Shown: positions 1 to 11,870 of the stretch, piece after piece
How positions within the stretch are numbered: position 1 is the stretch's first letter
Layout: every line of letters starts with the position of its first letter
Assembly (NCBI GenBank): GCA_036346395.1
Contig: CM070599.1
Coordinates: 18,033,232-18,097,231, forward strand
Direction: 5' to 3'
Origin: Hsuehochloa calcarea
Taxonomy: Eukaryota > Streptophyta > Magnoliopsida > Poales > Poaceae
Length of the DNA: 64,000 nt
Translations under genes and position numbers: made by a program
The notes under the pieces: model-generated
The model's database searches: none
The model's input: only the letters and a program-made list of their open reading frames with translations
Told to the model about the DNA's origin: nothing

Positions 1-1758
1 GTAAGGAGTTTTAGACTTGTCCAGAATCATGTTTAACTATTTCTTACCTTTAGAGAATTTTTCTAATGTATCCTTGATGTAAGCATTTTCTTTTTCAAGA
101 TTAAGACATAATTCACAAGTTTTACTTTGAATAGCCCTAGTATGCCCACTCTTATGGAAAGCTACTTCAAGTTTAAGAGCTTCACATGAAGCACAGGTAG
201 CAGATTGAATTCTATCCTTAAGCTTAGCATACTTAGCTCTAACCGCCTCTACTATGTCTTTTACTTCATGTTCACGTTCAATGCAGAAAGAGCAAAGGCT
301 AGAATCAACATTAACAAAAGCAACCAAATTGCTAGATTCTAAGTATTTTTCATAAAGAGCAGATTTAACTTCAATTAGCTCAGTTCTAACATTTTCAAGT
401 TGGTGTAAAGAGACATCATGAGCAGTTTGCAGTTTAACAAGTTCAGAATGTAACGCATGGCAGGATGAACATTCATCATCATCAAGACTCTTAGCATTCA
501 CAAGTTCTAATTTCATATTATCAATTTGTGACTCTAAATCCTTATTTCTAGCCATGGTAAACTCTAAAGCTTCATCCTAACTAATCAGTTGCTCATACAT
601 AGTATCACATATAGAAAATAGAATGTCATAGGATGGAGGTACCTCATTGATGTCATCGACGTCGACGGAGTCGGCCATGAAGCACATGCCGGTGAAGTCC
701 TTGGCTTTCGCTTTCTTCTTGTCTTGAGGGATCTCCTCCTCCTTGTCCTCTTCGCTCCTGGAGTCCACATCGCTCATGGATTACTCTCCAAAAGAGGAAA
801 GAACCCGGTGAGCGGCCTTCATAAGCTTGGCAGCATCAAACTTGGGCTTGTTCTCATGAGGCTTCCTCCAAGCCACCTTCACCTCCTTATGGTTGCCTTT
901 CCCTTTCAGCTTGGGGCAATTTGCCCGAATATGGTTGAGCTCTCCATACTCATAGCAAGTCACAGGGCCGCCTTTCGTTTTGTTTCTCACATTGTTATAG
1001 GCCCGTGTGAACTTTCTGGCTAGAAGGGCTAATTCAACCTCAGGGATACTCTCAAGTTCCTCTTCATGGATAGCAGATAAACAAGCAAGAGAAAATCCAG
1101 AAGAAGACTCGAAAGAACCATCAGAATATTTCTGGAGAGGGTCTACTACCAAAGCCGTGTTTTACTTCTTGGGATGATCAACTCTCTTGATCTCATGAGT
1201 CTTGAGCTTGCCATATAGCATATCCAAAGGGAGAGTAGAAAGATTGACATTCTCCTCAATGGCGGTAGCCTTCATCTCCCACTCCTTGGTGTTGATTGCA
1301 GCTAAGAGGTGGGTGGCATTCTCATATTGAGAATACTCAATATCAACCGCTCTCAATTGGTTGAGCACCTTGTTGAAGCGAGTAAAGACGTCATCGATGC
1401 TCTCTCCAGGACGCATCTCGAATTTGTTATATTCTCGCTTAAAGACCGTCTGACGCACTTGCTTGATTTGGGACGATCCGTCAAGGTAGGTTTCGAGGGT
1501 ACTCCAAACCTCGTGCGTGGTCTCAAGGTGACAGATTCTATCGTACTCCTGTCTACCAAGTCTGGCATATAGGAGGTTCTTTGCCTTATGGTTGTTAGCC
1601 GAGAGGGCTACTGAAGCCGGCGTAGCAACCTCGGGCAAAACGAGCGGAGCTCAAACAACCTCCCATATGGCTTGTCCTTCGCTCTGAAGTTAGACACGCA
1701 TGCGATTCTTCCAATAGGCATAGTCGAGCCCATCAAAGACATGCGGCTTCATGGAGTA
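1..1758 (-). pseudogene. Ty1-copia gag(-pol) start, decayed and cut by the window edge
   Basis: On the minus strand this reads as a plant Ty1-copia gag. The start lies near 1752, just inside the primer site, with a typical gag opening (HVFDGLDYAYWKNRM). Stop codons follow near 1700 and 1650. The UBN2-type gag core lies at 1638-1162 (motifs LLYARLGRQEYDRI, ETYLDGSSQIKQVRQ, RPGESIDDVFTRFNKVLNQL). A zinc-knuckle-like segment lies near 970-930 (CYEYGELNHIRANC), where the second Cys of the usual CCHC pattern is Tyr. From 555 to 37 runs an open stretch rich in heptads and in paired Cys (CSSC, CSFC, CASC, CELC), as in gag proteins of this class beyond the knuckle. The frame is interrupted near 1155 and 778, so it is a pseudogene. 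Protease, integrase and RT would lie beyond base 1 and are not in the window. Confidence 0.85.
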
Positions 1759-1811
1759 CTTCTTTATCGCCAAGTTCAGTGACCGGTAAAGATCAAGATT
1801 GAACTAACCGG

Positions 1812-1823
1812 GCTCTGATACCA
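1812..1823 (-). promoter_or_regulatory. Primer binding site (initiator tRNA-Met type) of the copia element
   Basis: On the minus strand the bases read TGGTATCAGAGC, the standard complement of the 3' end of plant initiator tRNA-Met, used to prime reverse transcription. It sits two bases inside the end of the adjoining LTR, which fixes the element's orientation as minus. Confidence 0.85.
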
Positions 1824-1825
1824 CT

Positions 1826-3834
1826 TGTTGGACCGAAACAATGACTAGAGGGGGGTGAATAGGAGCATGATCTCTTTTTCACCAAGATCGGATTCAACAC
1901 GTATTTCACTCCGATAGCTATGAGAGCTATAAAGATCAATGTACAAGCACATCAGAAGTCTTGCATTGAATCCAATCAAAACACCGGAGTAAAACAACCA
2001 AAATCAACCAAAGCTTGATTTTTAAGTGTTGGGTGGTTTAACCTCTATATCAATAGCGGTCTGACCAGTCACCTTGAGAGGTCTGACCGGTCACCTTGCG
2101 CGGTCTGACCCCTAGCCTGATGAACAGTAAAATTAGCCCAAAAATGAAGTTACAAATAGGTCTAACTTTTGATTTACAACTCCAAACTCAATGAAACTTC
2201 GAACACACCTTCTCTAGGATATTAGAAACCTATTCCAATCAAAGATCTTGAAGATCCTTGGCAAAGTTCTGACCTTTTTCCGTTTGAGTGAAGAGTGGTT
2301 CAAAACCGAGTTAAAACAAAAACTAGATCCAAAAACTGGCTCGTGTTAGAGATAATCAAGATGATCCTAGATGAGTTCCCACATGTCACAGCAAGCAAGA
2401 TTGGGGGCAAAAACCAAAAGAAAACTTGAGAATCAAAGAAAACCCTAAAATCACAAAATAGAGAGCAAGAACGAAAAAATACTCCTCTCAAGAGAACTTG
2501 CATAGATTGATTTGTGGTTGTTGCTGGTTTACAGTCACTCCATCAAGGAGGACAAAACTCAATACATGAGCACACAATCAATGTCCTCTCTAGAATCCTA
2601 ACCTCTCCACTCCCTAATCTCAAAAGCAATCTAGGGTTTCAAGATAAGCAAAAGGATCAAGGAGGTGCTACAGCACCCTCCCATATTTATAGTGGAGGCT
2701 AACCTTCTAGAAGAGTTTCCTATTGGGCACCCGTTCAGCCCACACATAAAAAGGTTTAACTCACGCACGCATTTTAAAATGTCATCTTCATCTTCTCTTG
2801 ACCTAGACTGTTTCTCCTTGAGTCGTCTTGCGCTATGGTTTAGCCAAAAGTAATCAAGGCGGTATTTTAGTGATATTACCAAAATACCTCTTCTTGATCC
2901 TTCTCTAGAGACCAAGTCCAATCTTCATGAAGCAATCCCATGCTTCACCACGTGTAGGTTGATCAACAGCTCTCATCATGCCGGTAATTCTCTCCCATCC
3001 GACTCCCACTGAAACCACCATGGCACCTGCACCGACCCCCGCGCCGCTTGATGCAACCCGTCGCACCGAACTTCTCGTTCGGTCATCCTTGTCCATTTTG
3101 CGCCATGCTTGAATCCATGGACTTCACCCGGCATCATTGATCGTTCTGAACCTCAGCTCTCCACGCCTAGTCTTGATCATCCTCGCCGTTGATCGTCGTT
3201 AACCTCTAACCAACCTGCACAACAATAGACTAAGAAATCAATTCCGAGAACAAGTTCTTCGCAACTTGACCCACGTTAGTCAAAACATGCATCATACAAC
3301 ATATATGCACTGAAACCCATGAACTTGACCTAACAAACAAACATCACTGCTATGAAGGCCGACGAATCAAGTGAAAACCGGTCAGACCGTCACTCAAGGG
3401 CCGGTCTGACCGCCGCCCTGGCCGGTCAGACCGCCCAGAAGGGACTAGGCAAATTTCACACCTTGAAATCCGAAACCTCTTTGGAAATTTGAAACTAATA
3501 AATCTTTTTATTGGAAGCTCCAAAAATTATGAGACCAAGTGTATGAGAATCCCCTCTCTTGCCTACACCCTTTATTTTTGGCCCAGCTCCAAACTCCACC
3601 AATCATAACTGGCCGGTCAGACCGTCGCCTATGGACGGTCGGACCACCTCGACCGATCGACCACCGGGGTGGCGGAGGGCGCCACGGTAGGTCTAACAAC
3701 CATACGGCGGTCGATCGCCCAAGACACGACAAGACCAAAACTTGCCGAAAACGCGTGATTCGACAAACCTTCAACATTATTGCCAATTGTAACATCATCC
3801 TAAGACCATGAGCATATCCCCATGATATCCACAG
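1826..3834 (-). repeat. 5' LTR of the Ty1-copia element
   Basis: The inner end (plus-strand TGTTGGACCG, minus-strand CGGTCCAACA) is set by the primer site. The outer end is placed at 3834, where the minus strand would start TGTGGATATC. This gives about 2.0 kb, but the outer edge is an inference because the partner LTR is outside the window. The LTR holds two clusters of 'GGTCTGACC' / 'GGTCAGACC' motifs, at 2050-2110 and 3380-3650. Open frames within it (for example 2631-2921 and 3508-3837) look accidental. Confidence 0.65.
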
Positions 3835-5958
3835 CATGTGATTGGATTTAACACCTGAGAATCGGTTGAGTGTATTGTTAAGAGGGGACTAGATACGTGT
3901 GGTTGTGTATAGTGTGTAACCCTAATTAGAGAAAGTAAGGTAACACATACATAATAAATTGGATCAAAATAGAGGATTTATCAAAGATTACTAAGTTCGA
4001 GATACATCGTGAGTTAGCGCAAAGGATAGAAGTTAATTTCATATGTACAAAACTCTGTTAGCTTGAAATGTTGTTTTTCATTTTTCAGCGACTTTATAAC
4101 TCAATCTAAATTCAAAAGGCTATAACTTTTGCATACGAGCTCCAAATTAAATTAATATTTTTTCTATATTCATATAAAATCATTCTATGTATGAATATGT
4201 AAAGTTCTTTAGATTTTTCTAGCTATTGAATTTATTTTCTGTTTGTGATTTATTCTCGGTTTTATTGAATAGACGCGAGAGTTTGCAAGCCAACTTAACA
4301 ATGATCAAGCGACCTCACTCTCTAAGAAACCAGAGCAAGGCAATCACCCCCTTTGATCATTTTGATCCCATTATTTCAATTATTATATTTTTTTTGCAAA
4401 TTCTATTATGCATGCGTGTATATTTGATTAAAAAATTATATATTTGCGGGTATCGGTAATTAAATTCCTACTGAATGCATGATCATGCTTGAAATATTGA
4501 TATCCTTACTATTGTAGTATTTAGGATAGGGTTTAGGTAATAGATGGTGTCGATTTGAATATTTTGATTACGAATATGGCATAAATGCTTAGGTGAGCTC
4601 TAGTTTTTACCAAATTTGGAAGATGGATAAAAGGTTAAATACGAATTTGGGAGACTTTGAAATAATGGTTCAGAGGAGTTACCTCTGTTAGTTTTAAATA
4701 AAAATGAAAATGAAAAATCTAGATTGAGACGCGAGCGAGTTATATTATGAACTGATGAATGTGAGAGGGTTTCTCGCATATAGGTAGGGGGAGATCCTCG
4801 TCCGAGTCAATTAAGGACCGAACGTAGGCGCGACCGATCTAAGACTAAGAGTACAACCACATGTGCCGGTATGGGATGACTTTAGATAATTAAGTCATCA
4901 AAGAGTAGCCTTGCGTGCTGGTAGGATGCAGTAGTACAAGCATGACCAGGTAGGCTTCCTCGAAGGGGCTCCCTTTACCACGGTGTTGGGCACGAAGATT
5001 GCTGATACAACAATGAATGCCACACTGAGATGGGAGGTACCCTGGATCGAAGTGAGAGTTGTCATTCGCCAGGCTAGTACAAGGTTAGGACTAGGTGATG
5101 TAAAGGCTTCGTTATGAACTCTGGACTACATACTATAATGTTGTGTGCGGTGGTATCGACAGATATCGGACAAACTAGAGAAGTCATATATTGTAGGTAA
5201 AGTTGTACACCTCTGTAGAGTGTAAATATATTTAAATAGTTGTAGTCATGAGCATGCTTAGTGCAGCCACATCGGGTATAGTCTCTACTTTTGCAAAAAC
5301 AATCTTATAGGAAAATGATGGGATGGTTTGATGTTGTTTATCTTGAGTGTCATGTCTATGGATGAGAATGAAATATTGATCGCAGCCGAGGAGAGTTGTG
5401 AATTATTAAGTTACATACTTCTTGTTCCTTTATCAGTTAACTACTCTTTAAATTTTCATTGCAAACTACTACATATCAACATATCAAATAAAATTTTGCT
5501 TAATGCTGAAGATAACTTATAACATAAAGCCTCATCTCTAGATAGCCTTGCATTTATATTATTTTTGCGATACACTACAAGTCTTCTTTGAGTACATAAT
5601 GCACCCAATCTTGCTTAAATTATTTTTCAGAGTATAGTTCCATTCGATGACGGGTCTTTCTAGAACTTAGTCCTAGTCGGTTGCCTGTGGGATTGGATGG
5701 GGACACCGCTGCATTATTTTGGTTTATTTAGTATGTTTTCCGCTGCACTCTGTTGTTACTTCAGTTTTATTTGGCCGGTCGGCGTTTGTAATGTAAATTT
5801 GTTACGAATCGTTTAAGTCCTTTTGTAATATTGTTGTATGTATGAAATGTGTATGGAAGTAATTATCAATGTTATATATGTGTGTATTAGCTACTGATTA
5901 TGGAACTAGTGTGGTACACACACACGAGGACTTCAGGTATTCAACGCCTAGGGTTTGA
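3835..5958 (+). repeat. Gypsy-type LTR, probably solo or truncated
   Basis: This stretch has the make-up of rice gypsy LTRs: a segment 'GAGTCAATTAAGGACCGAAC' near 4803, a downstream segment with 'GTACACCTCTGTAGAGTGTA' near 5205, and an end at 'CTAGGGTTTGACA' (5958). Both segments have recognisable relatives in the right part of the solo LTR ending at 54473. No primer site or polypurine tract flanks it, and I could not match target duplications, so both edges are uncertain. It may have been invaded at its left end by the copia element. No credible gene lies in it. Confidence 0.5.
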
Positions 5959-6518
5959 CAGCTTGTGTGATATCCAAAAAAAGTAGGATCGGGCTTAGCC
6001 TGGATGCCTTCTTGCCGTGCGCGTTGACCCCAACCTCTTTGCCTACATATGGGCACCAAGGAGAATCGAGCGGGTGCTCTAGATCCTACCGCACGTCCTC
6101 CCAGCCGCCATATCAAGAGTCTGTCGCCATTCCAGAGGCGGCCGCCGCCTGATCTGGCATGAGATTTGTCACAACAAGCAGGTGATGTCGAGCAATGTGC
6201 CAGAGCGGGGAATGTCCGAAGATTGTGAAGTTTCGATGGTTTCAATAAGTTTCATCCACCTTCCCTCTTTAGGTAAAAGACTTAGACGATGTTTCCCCTA
6301 TTTTGGTGTATTATATCGACGTATGGTCATGTTAGTGCAAGATTGTGATATATGGGAAGAGTCGGTGATGGTTTGATTATTGCCGAGATTGGTAAAGCGT
6401 GCTGTCGAGCGTTGTGAGGGAGTTTTGTGGTATATATGTCCTGTTACATAGCTTATTTATGTTATGAATAATGTAGAAAATTGTTTAAGCTTTCCATAGA
6501 ATGCTCTAACATTAGATT
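5959..6518. other. Unassigned sequence between LTR and CACTA element
   Basis: About 560 bases with a GC-rich first half (6000-6150) and an AT-rich second half. Short open frames exist on both strands but none resembles a known protein. It may continue across the CACTA insertion into 22115-23604 as one older LTR, but the start of that LTR was not found. Confidence 0.3.
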
Positions 6519-6539
6519 TGGCACTACTACAGAACAGAC

Positions 6540-6800
6540 CTTTGGTCGAACTGCCAAATGGGCAATAGTCTCGGAGAAAATTACGTCCGGGACCAAAAAG
6601 ATCTTTAGTCCCGGTTGGTAACACCAACCGACTAAAAGTCCCCGCCCAACGGCTCGTGGCGAGCTTTTGCGGGAGGACTTTTAGTCGGTTGGTGTTACCA
6701 ATCGGGACTAAATGCCAACCTTTAGTCCGGATTGTAGTACCAACTCGGACTAAAGGTTGGCATTTAGTCGGTTGGTAACACCAACCGACTAAATGTCCTT
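6540..6800. repeat. Left subterminal repeat array of the CACTA element
   Basis: Inverted and direct copies of CTTTAGTC / GACTAAA, several arranged as hairpins around GGTTGGTAACACCAACC (near 6614 and 6770). In En/Spm elements such arrays bind the TNPA-type protein; here that role is inferred from position and family. A TATA-like CTATTTAAA at 6801 directly follows, so the array probably also acts as the transposase promoter. Confidence 0.85.
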
Positions 6801-7875
6801 CTATTTAAACTCTGTTTGGCGTTGCTCACACAGAGCCAGGAACGCCGTCGCCGCCGCGGGACACGCCGCCGCCATTGCTGCCACCACCGCCGAGCCGTTC
6901 ATTCACTCAACCGTATTCACCGGCGTGTTCGCGGTAAGCTCGATGCTAACCCCGCGTCCATTATGAAAAATATGAAATGTGAAATTTGAATAATTTTTAT
7001 ATGTTATAAAATTGCCAATTAATTCATAAATGGAACTTTCATGATTTTTGTAGGCCACAATAAATTTCCAAAATCATGAAATTTGTTTTTCCACTAAGTT
7101 ACACTGTGAGCAGTCCATATAAAAATTTTAAGACTATTTGGACAAAGTTGAATTTATACCTATTTTATGCTTATTTATTTAATTATTATTCCATGAATTT
7201 TGTAGGCTAAATTAATGATCCAAAATTCTGAAAATTGTTTTGCCATCTAATTAGGCTATGAACTATCTGTACAAAAATGTTGGGATCAATCTGAAGACTT
7301 TTATTTTTCACCTTATTTAATAATTATTTAAATAAATGAAAAATGACTTTTACATGTGTTAGTTAGGTTAAGCTTTGAGGGTGTTTGATGAGATAAGTCT
7401 TATCTTATCAGATCCAACCTCTTGGGTAAAAATAATAAATATTAATTTTGTTTTAATAAATAAGTTTAATATTTAATTATTAAGTAATTAGTTAATCTCT
7501 TAATTAGCTTAATCACTTAGTTATTGTTTGCCTTTTGGATTGATTGTTGACCTAGGGTCATTCACCCTTAATGACCTTGGGCAATTTAGTTAATTATTAA
7601 TTATCATTTAACTTGATGTCCCTTCTCCTTAAGCTTTTTGTTTGCGTTAAATCACACAGAGGAACGCCGTCGCCGCCAGGGACACTCCATACTTAGGGCA
7701 AGGCGAAGCTCCTAGTGCAAGTATTTGTCAAATAGTCTTGATTCTTTGAAAATTCAAAATAAATTCATCTTAATTTCAAAATTCTAAAATTTTTGGGTAG
7801 CCTCTCTATCATGTGTACTATCCGGGAAAAATTTGAAACTTGAAATTTAATTATGTGATATGTCATATAATGCAG
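6801..7875 (+). promoter_or_regulatory. Transposase promoter, leader and intron
   Basis: TATA-like CTATTTAAA is followed by a GC-rich leader (6830-6950) with a candidate donor GCGGTAAGC near 6930, then an AT-rich intron-like stretch ending in GCAG at 7872-7875, just ahead of the transposase ATG at 7879. A second copy of the leader core (CACACAGAGGAACGCCGTCG) recurs at about 7655, suggesting an internal duplication or an alternative first exon. Confidence 0.5.
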
Positions 7876-7878
7876 ACG

Positions 7879-10800
7879 ATGACACGCCATTGGATGTACA
7901 ATGCCGATCGCCGCTCCAAAGAGTTCATTGATGGCGTGCATTATTTCTTAAGAGTGGTCGAGGCAAACAAGCGGGATGGTTTCATGTTTGTCCATGTGCC
8001 CTGTAAGAATTTGAAGGAATATTCTAGCTCAAGGAGTCTTCACTCACACTTGTTGAAGTCGGGTTTCATGCCAAACTATATTTGTTGGACCAAGCACGGA
8101 GAAACCAGGGTTATAATGGAAGAAGGTGAAGAAGAACAATTGGACACTAACGACATTATTGCTCAATACGGTGACTTGATGATACTTGCAATGGGCTAAG
8201 TCAAGAAGAGGCAAAGCGTAAGACACACTCGCCAAGATGATGCTCTTGGTGATGTCATTCGTGATGCACAAAGAGATTGCGAAAGTGAAAAGGAGAAGGC
8301 TAAGTTTGACCGCATGCTAGAGGATCACAAGAAATTACTATACCGTCCGTAGAAGATGGGCAAAAAGTTGGGCACAACACGGAGTTGCTACAATGGAAGG
8401 CATGAATGGTGTATCCGACAAGGCATTTGGGCAATTATCAAGATCCAAAAAGATGCTTCCAAGCCTAACGAATTGCCTGCCACTACGTACGAAGCAAAAC
8501 AGGTCGTCTGCCCTTTGGGATTAGAAATCCAGAAGATACATGCATGTCCTAATGACTGCATCATGTATCGTGGCAAGGACTACGAGAATTTGGATGAATG
8601 CCCGTATGCAAAGCGTCGCGGTATAAGATCGGCGAGATGACCTGGCGATGTTGAGGCGAAGAACGCCCCAGAAGAAAATCCTCGCCAAGGTTATGTGGTA
8701 TGCTCCTAGAATACCACGCCTGAAACGTCTGTTCATAAACAAGGACCATGCAAAGTTGTCGCGATGGCACAAAGAAGATCGTAAGGTAGACAACATGTTG
8801 AGACACCTGGCGATGGGTCCCGGTGGAGAGCAATAGACGAGAGAATTCCCGAGTTTGCGGATGACGCAAGAAACCTAAGGTTCGCTTTAAGCACGGATGG
8901 TATGAATCCTTTTGGGGACCGAGCACTAGTCATAGCACTTGGCCCGTTACTCTATGTATCTACAACCTTCCTCCATGGTTATGCATGAAGCGAAGTTCAT
9001 TATGATGCGGTGCTCATCCAAGGCCCAAGGCAACCCGCAACGACATCGATGTCTACCGAGGCCATTAGTTGAGAAACTCACGCTTTTATGGAGCAAACCG
9101 GTGTACGTGTGTGGGATGAGTACAAGCAGGAACACTTCGACTGCGAGCATTGTTGTTCGTAACAATCAATGATTGGCTGCTCTAAGTAATCTTCGGAGAT
9201 GGACAAACAAGGGATACAATGCATGCACACAATGTTTTGATGACATTGACAAGTATATATTTGAAAAAATGTCGAAAGGTCGTGTACCTTGGCCATCGTC
9301 GTTTTCTTCCTATGAATCACCAACGAAGAAAGAAAGGCAAGCATTTTAACGGTAAGGCGTAACACGAACCAAGCCTCGCAACCGAATCGGGAGGATGTAC
9401 TTGATATGGTCAAGGATGTGCAAGTAGTCTTTGGAAAGGGACAAGGCAAATAACACATTAGAAAGATGCTAAGGGACACGCACCCATGTGGAAGAAGAAG
9501 TCCATATTTTGGGAGCTACCCTATTGGCAAGTCCAAGAGGTCCGCAACGCGATCGACGTGATGCACCTGACAAAGAATCTTTGTGTGAACCTGCTAGGAT
9601 TCATGGATGTGTATGGAAAGTCTAAGGATTCACTCGAAGCACAACAGACTTGCGGCGCATGAAAGAACGAGACAACTGCATCCGAGAGAAGGCAGACGAT
9701 GGACGCCATTACTTAAGACCTGCTAGCTTCACTCTTAGCAAAGAAGAGAAGGAAAGCATGTTTGAATGCCTAAACAGCATCAAGGTCCCATCTGGATTCT
9801 CCTCCAATATAAAGCGTATAATAAATGTGCCAGAGAAGAAATTCCTACACTTAAAGTCTCATAGGCGCCACGTGCTTATGACGCAATTGCTTAGGTTGCT
9901 TTAAGAGGAATTCTACCTCCACATGTACGCGTCGCCACCGTGAAGCTATGTGCATTCCTCAATACAATTTCTCGAGAAGGCAATCAATCCAATGGAACTA
10001 GCTACTCTGAGAATGATGTGGTTCAATGTCTTATCGACTTTGAGTTGGTGTTCCCTCCATCCTTCTTTAATATCATGACACACCTCCTAGTTCACTGGTC
10101 AAGGAGATTAATATTCTCGGTCTGTGTTCGTACACAACATGTTCCCCTTTGAGAGGTTCATGGGAGTCTGAAGAAATATGTTCACCAGCGTGCTTTCACG
10201 AGAAGGAAGCATCGCCAAGGGCTACGGGACGAGAGGAGGTCATTGAGTTCGTGTTGACTTCATTCCCGACCTTGACCCGATTGGTGTTCTGAATCGCGAC
10301 ACGAGGGAGACTTAGTGGAAAGGGAACACTAGGGAAGAAAACATATATCGATGCGGGGACGATTATTTCAATAAAGCGCACTACAGTTCTTCAAAACTCC
10401 TCCGTGGTGGAGCCGTATGTCGAGGTATACAAGGAGTTCCTACGATCCCGATTTCGTGGAAGAATGAAGCTTGGATTAGGCGTCATCACATGGAAACTTT
10501 CAGTGGTTGGTTGCGAAAAGAATGTCGAGGTGATGACAATATTGATGAGCAAGCTGATTTGTTGGCTAGGCAACCATCGTGGCACATCCTCACGCACAAA
10601 GGGCGAGATAAATGGAAATACATTTTACACCGTAGCCCAAGATAAAAGGAGCACGAACCAAAGCAGTGGTGTCCGCGTAGATGCCATGCACCCAAATGGA
10701 AAGAGGCAACATATTATGGCCGCATAGAGGAGATTTGGGAACTAGACTACGCACCTAATTTTAAAGTCCCTTTGTTCCGGTGCTAATGGGTGAAGATGAC

Positions 10801-11194
10801 CGGAGGCGGGGTAACAGGCGACAAGGAGTATGGAATGATAACAGTGGACCTCAACTATATTGGGTACAAAGACGAACCATTCGTCCTTGCTGCTGATGTG
10901 AATCAGGTGTTCTATGTGAAAGACATGTCTACAAAACCCAAGAGAGGGAAAACGGCGACAAATCAACCAATGAGCTAAAGCGCCACATAGTTCTTTCGGG
11001 GAAAAGAAACATCGTGGGAATTGAGGACAAGTCGGACAAGTCGAGAAGATTATGAAAGGGATGACCGAATCCCGCCCTTCAGTGTGACCAAAGACCCAAG
11101 CATCCTGCTAAATGCCGAGGACACTCCATGGTTACGGCATGATCATAACCAAGGGTCATACGTCAAGAAGAAGTTCACCACTATGCCCGCTTGA
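7879..11194 (+). pseudogene. TNP2-type CACTA transposase (TNPD-like), many frameshifts
   Basis: This gene would encode the transposase that binds the element ends and carries out excision in the nucleus. The start ATG at 7879 follows a candidate splice acceptor. The N-terminal part (7879-8199) matches the transposase-associated domain (RHWMYNADRRSKEFIDG, HLLKSGFMPNYICWTKHGE). The TNP2 / Transposase_21 core follows, with LPATTYEAKQVVCPLGL and KIHACPNDCIMYRG (8480-8572), a run near 8690-8760, and AIDVMHLTKNLCVNLLGF (9551-9604). The family sequence can be followed in pieces through 9650-10170, 10390-10720 and 10790-10975 to a TGA at 11192. It needs many frame changes and has several stops, so no intact protein is predicted. 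Many of the breaks are single-base losses. Confidence 0.88.
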
Positions 11195-11644
11195 TATATA
11201 GTGATGTTTAATAAATAGTGTGTATTAGATATTTTATGTAATAATTGTAACTTTAGATGTTTCTATCATATTTTTCTTGTTTTTTATCGTTTCAAATGAA
11301 ATTCCTATTTGATAAAAGGACACATGTACCTCTGTGAAGCATGTCTTCTCCACCGGTGTAAAAATGACTTGAAATTTTTTTAGCAAGTATTTATGCCTTC
11401 AAATGAAATTCCCAGCTTGTGGTTTGAGCCCTTCATTTTGTTTATAGTTGGCTCTTCACTTCCTAGCTTGTGGTCACTATAAAAGTCGTTTGAAATGTCA
11501 ATAAGATAAAAGGAAATGCAACTATTATTTTTAAAAAAATTTATGCCTAGTATTTAATTTACTATGCATTTAACAAGAATTAGCATATTTATACAAATAA
11601 ACTTAATACAAAACCCAAAGCTGTGAAAGCGTGGCGGAATCGAA
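11195..11644. other. AT-rich spacer between the two CACTA genes
   Basis: Presumed 3' untranslated region and terminator of the transposase gene. It is AT-rich with no coding signal and no clear repeat. Confidence 0.4.
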
Positions 11645-11850
11645 TAGTGGGGACCTTTAGTCGGTCAGACACGCCCGGGACTAAAGGTCACACACCGACT
11701 AAAGGTTCTCTGGAAAATATGTCCCAGCAAGAAGACCTTTAGTCCGGCCGTGGCACCACCGGGACTAAAGGTCCACCTTTAGTCCCGATCCGTATTACAC
11801 CGGGACTAAAGGTCTTTAGTCCCGTTAGTATACCGCCGGGACTAAAGGTC
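11645..11850. repeat. Internal CTTTAGTC/GACTAAAG array in front of the second CACTA gene
   Basis: About 200 bases with roughly eight copies of GGACCTTTAGTC or GACTAAAGGTCC in alternating orientation, closely resembling the subterminal arrays at the element ends although it sits 5 kb inside. It directly precedes the 5' leader of the second gene (a TATA-like GATACTTAAG at about 11855). It could be a promoter bound by the element's own protein, or the relic end of an older fused element. Confidence 0.8.
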
Positions 11851-11870
11851 CCCTCGATACTTAAGCAACG

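Noticed and set aside
6522..6800. Regularly spaced repeats that might suggest a CRISPR-like array
   Set aside because: The sequence is plant nuclear DNA, and the repeats are inverted and irregular, matching CACTA subterminal motifs.
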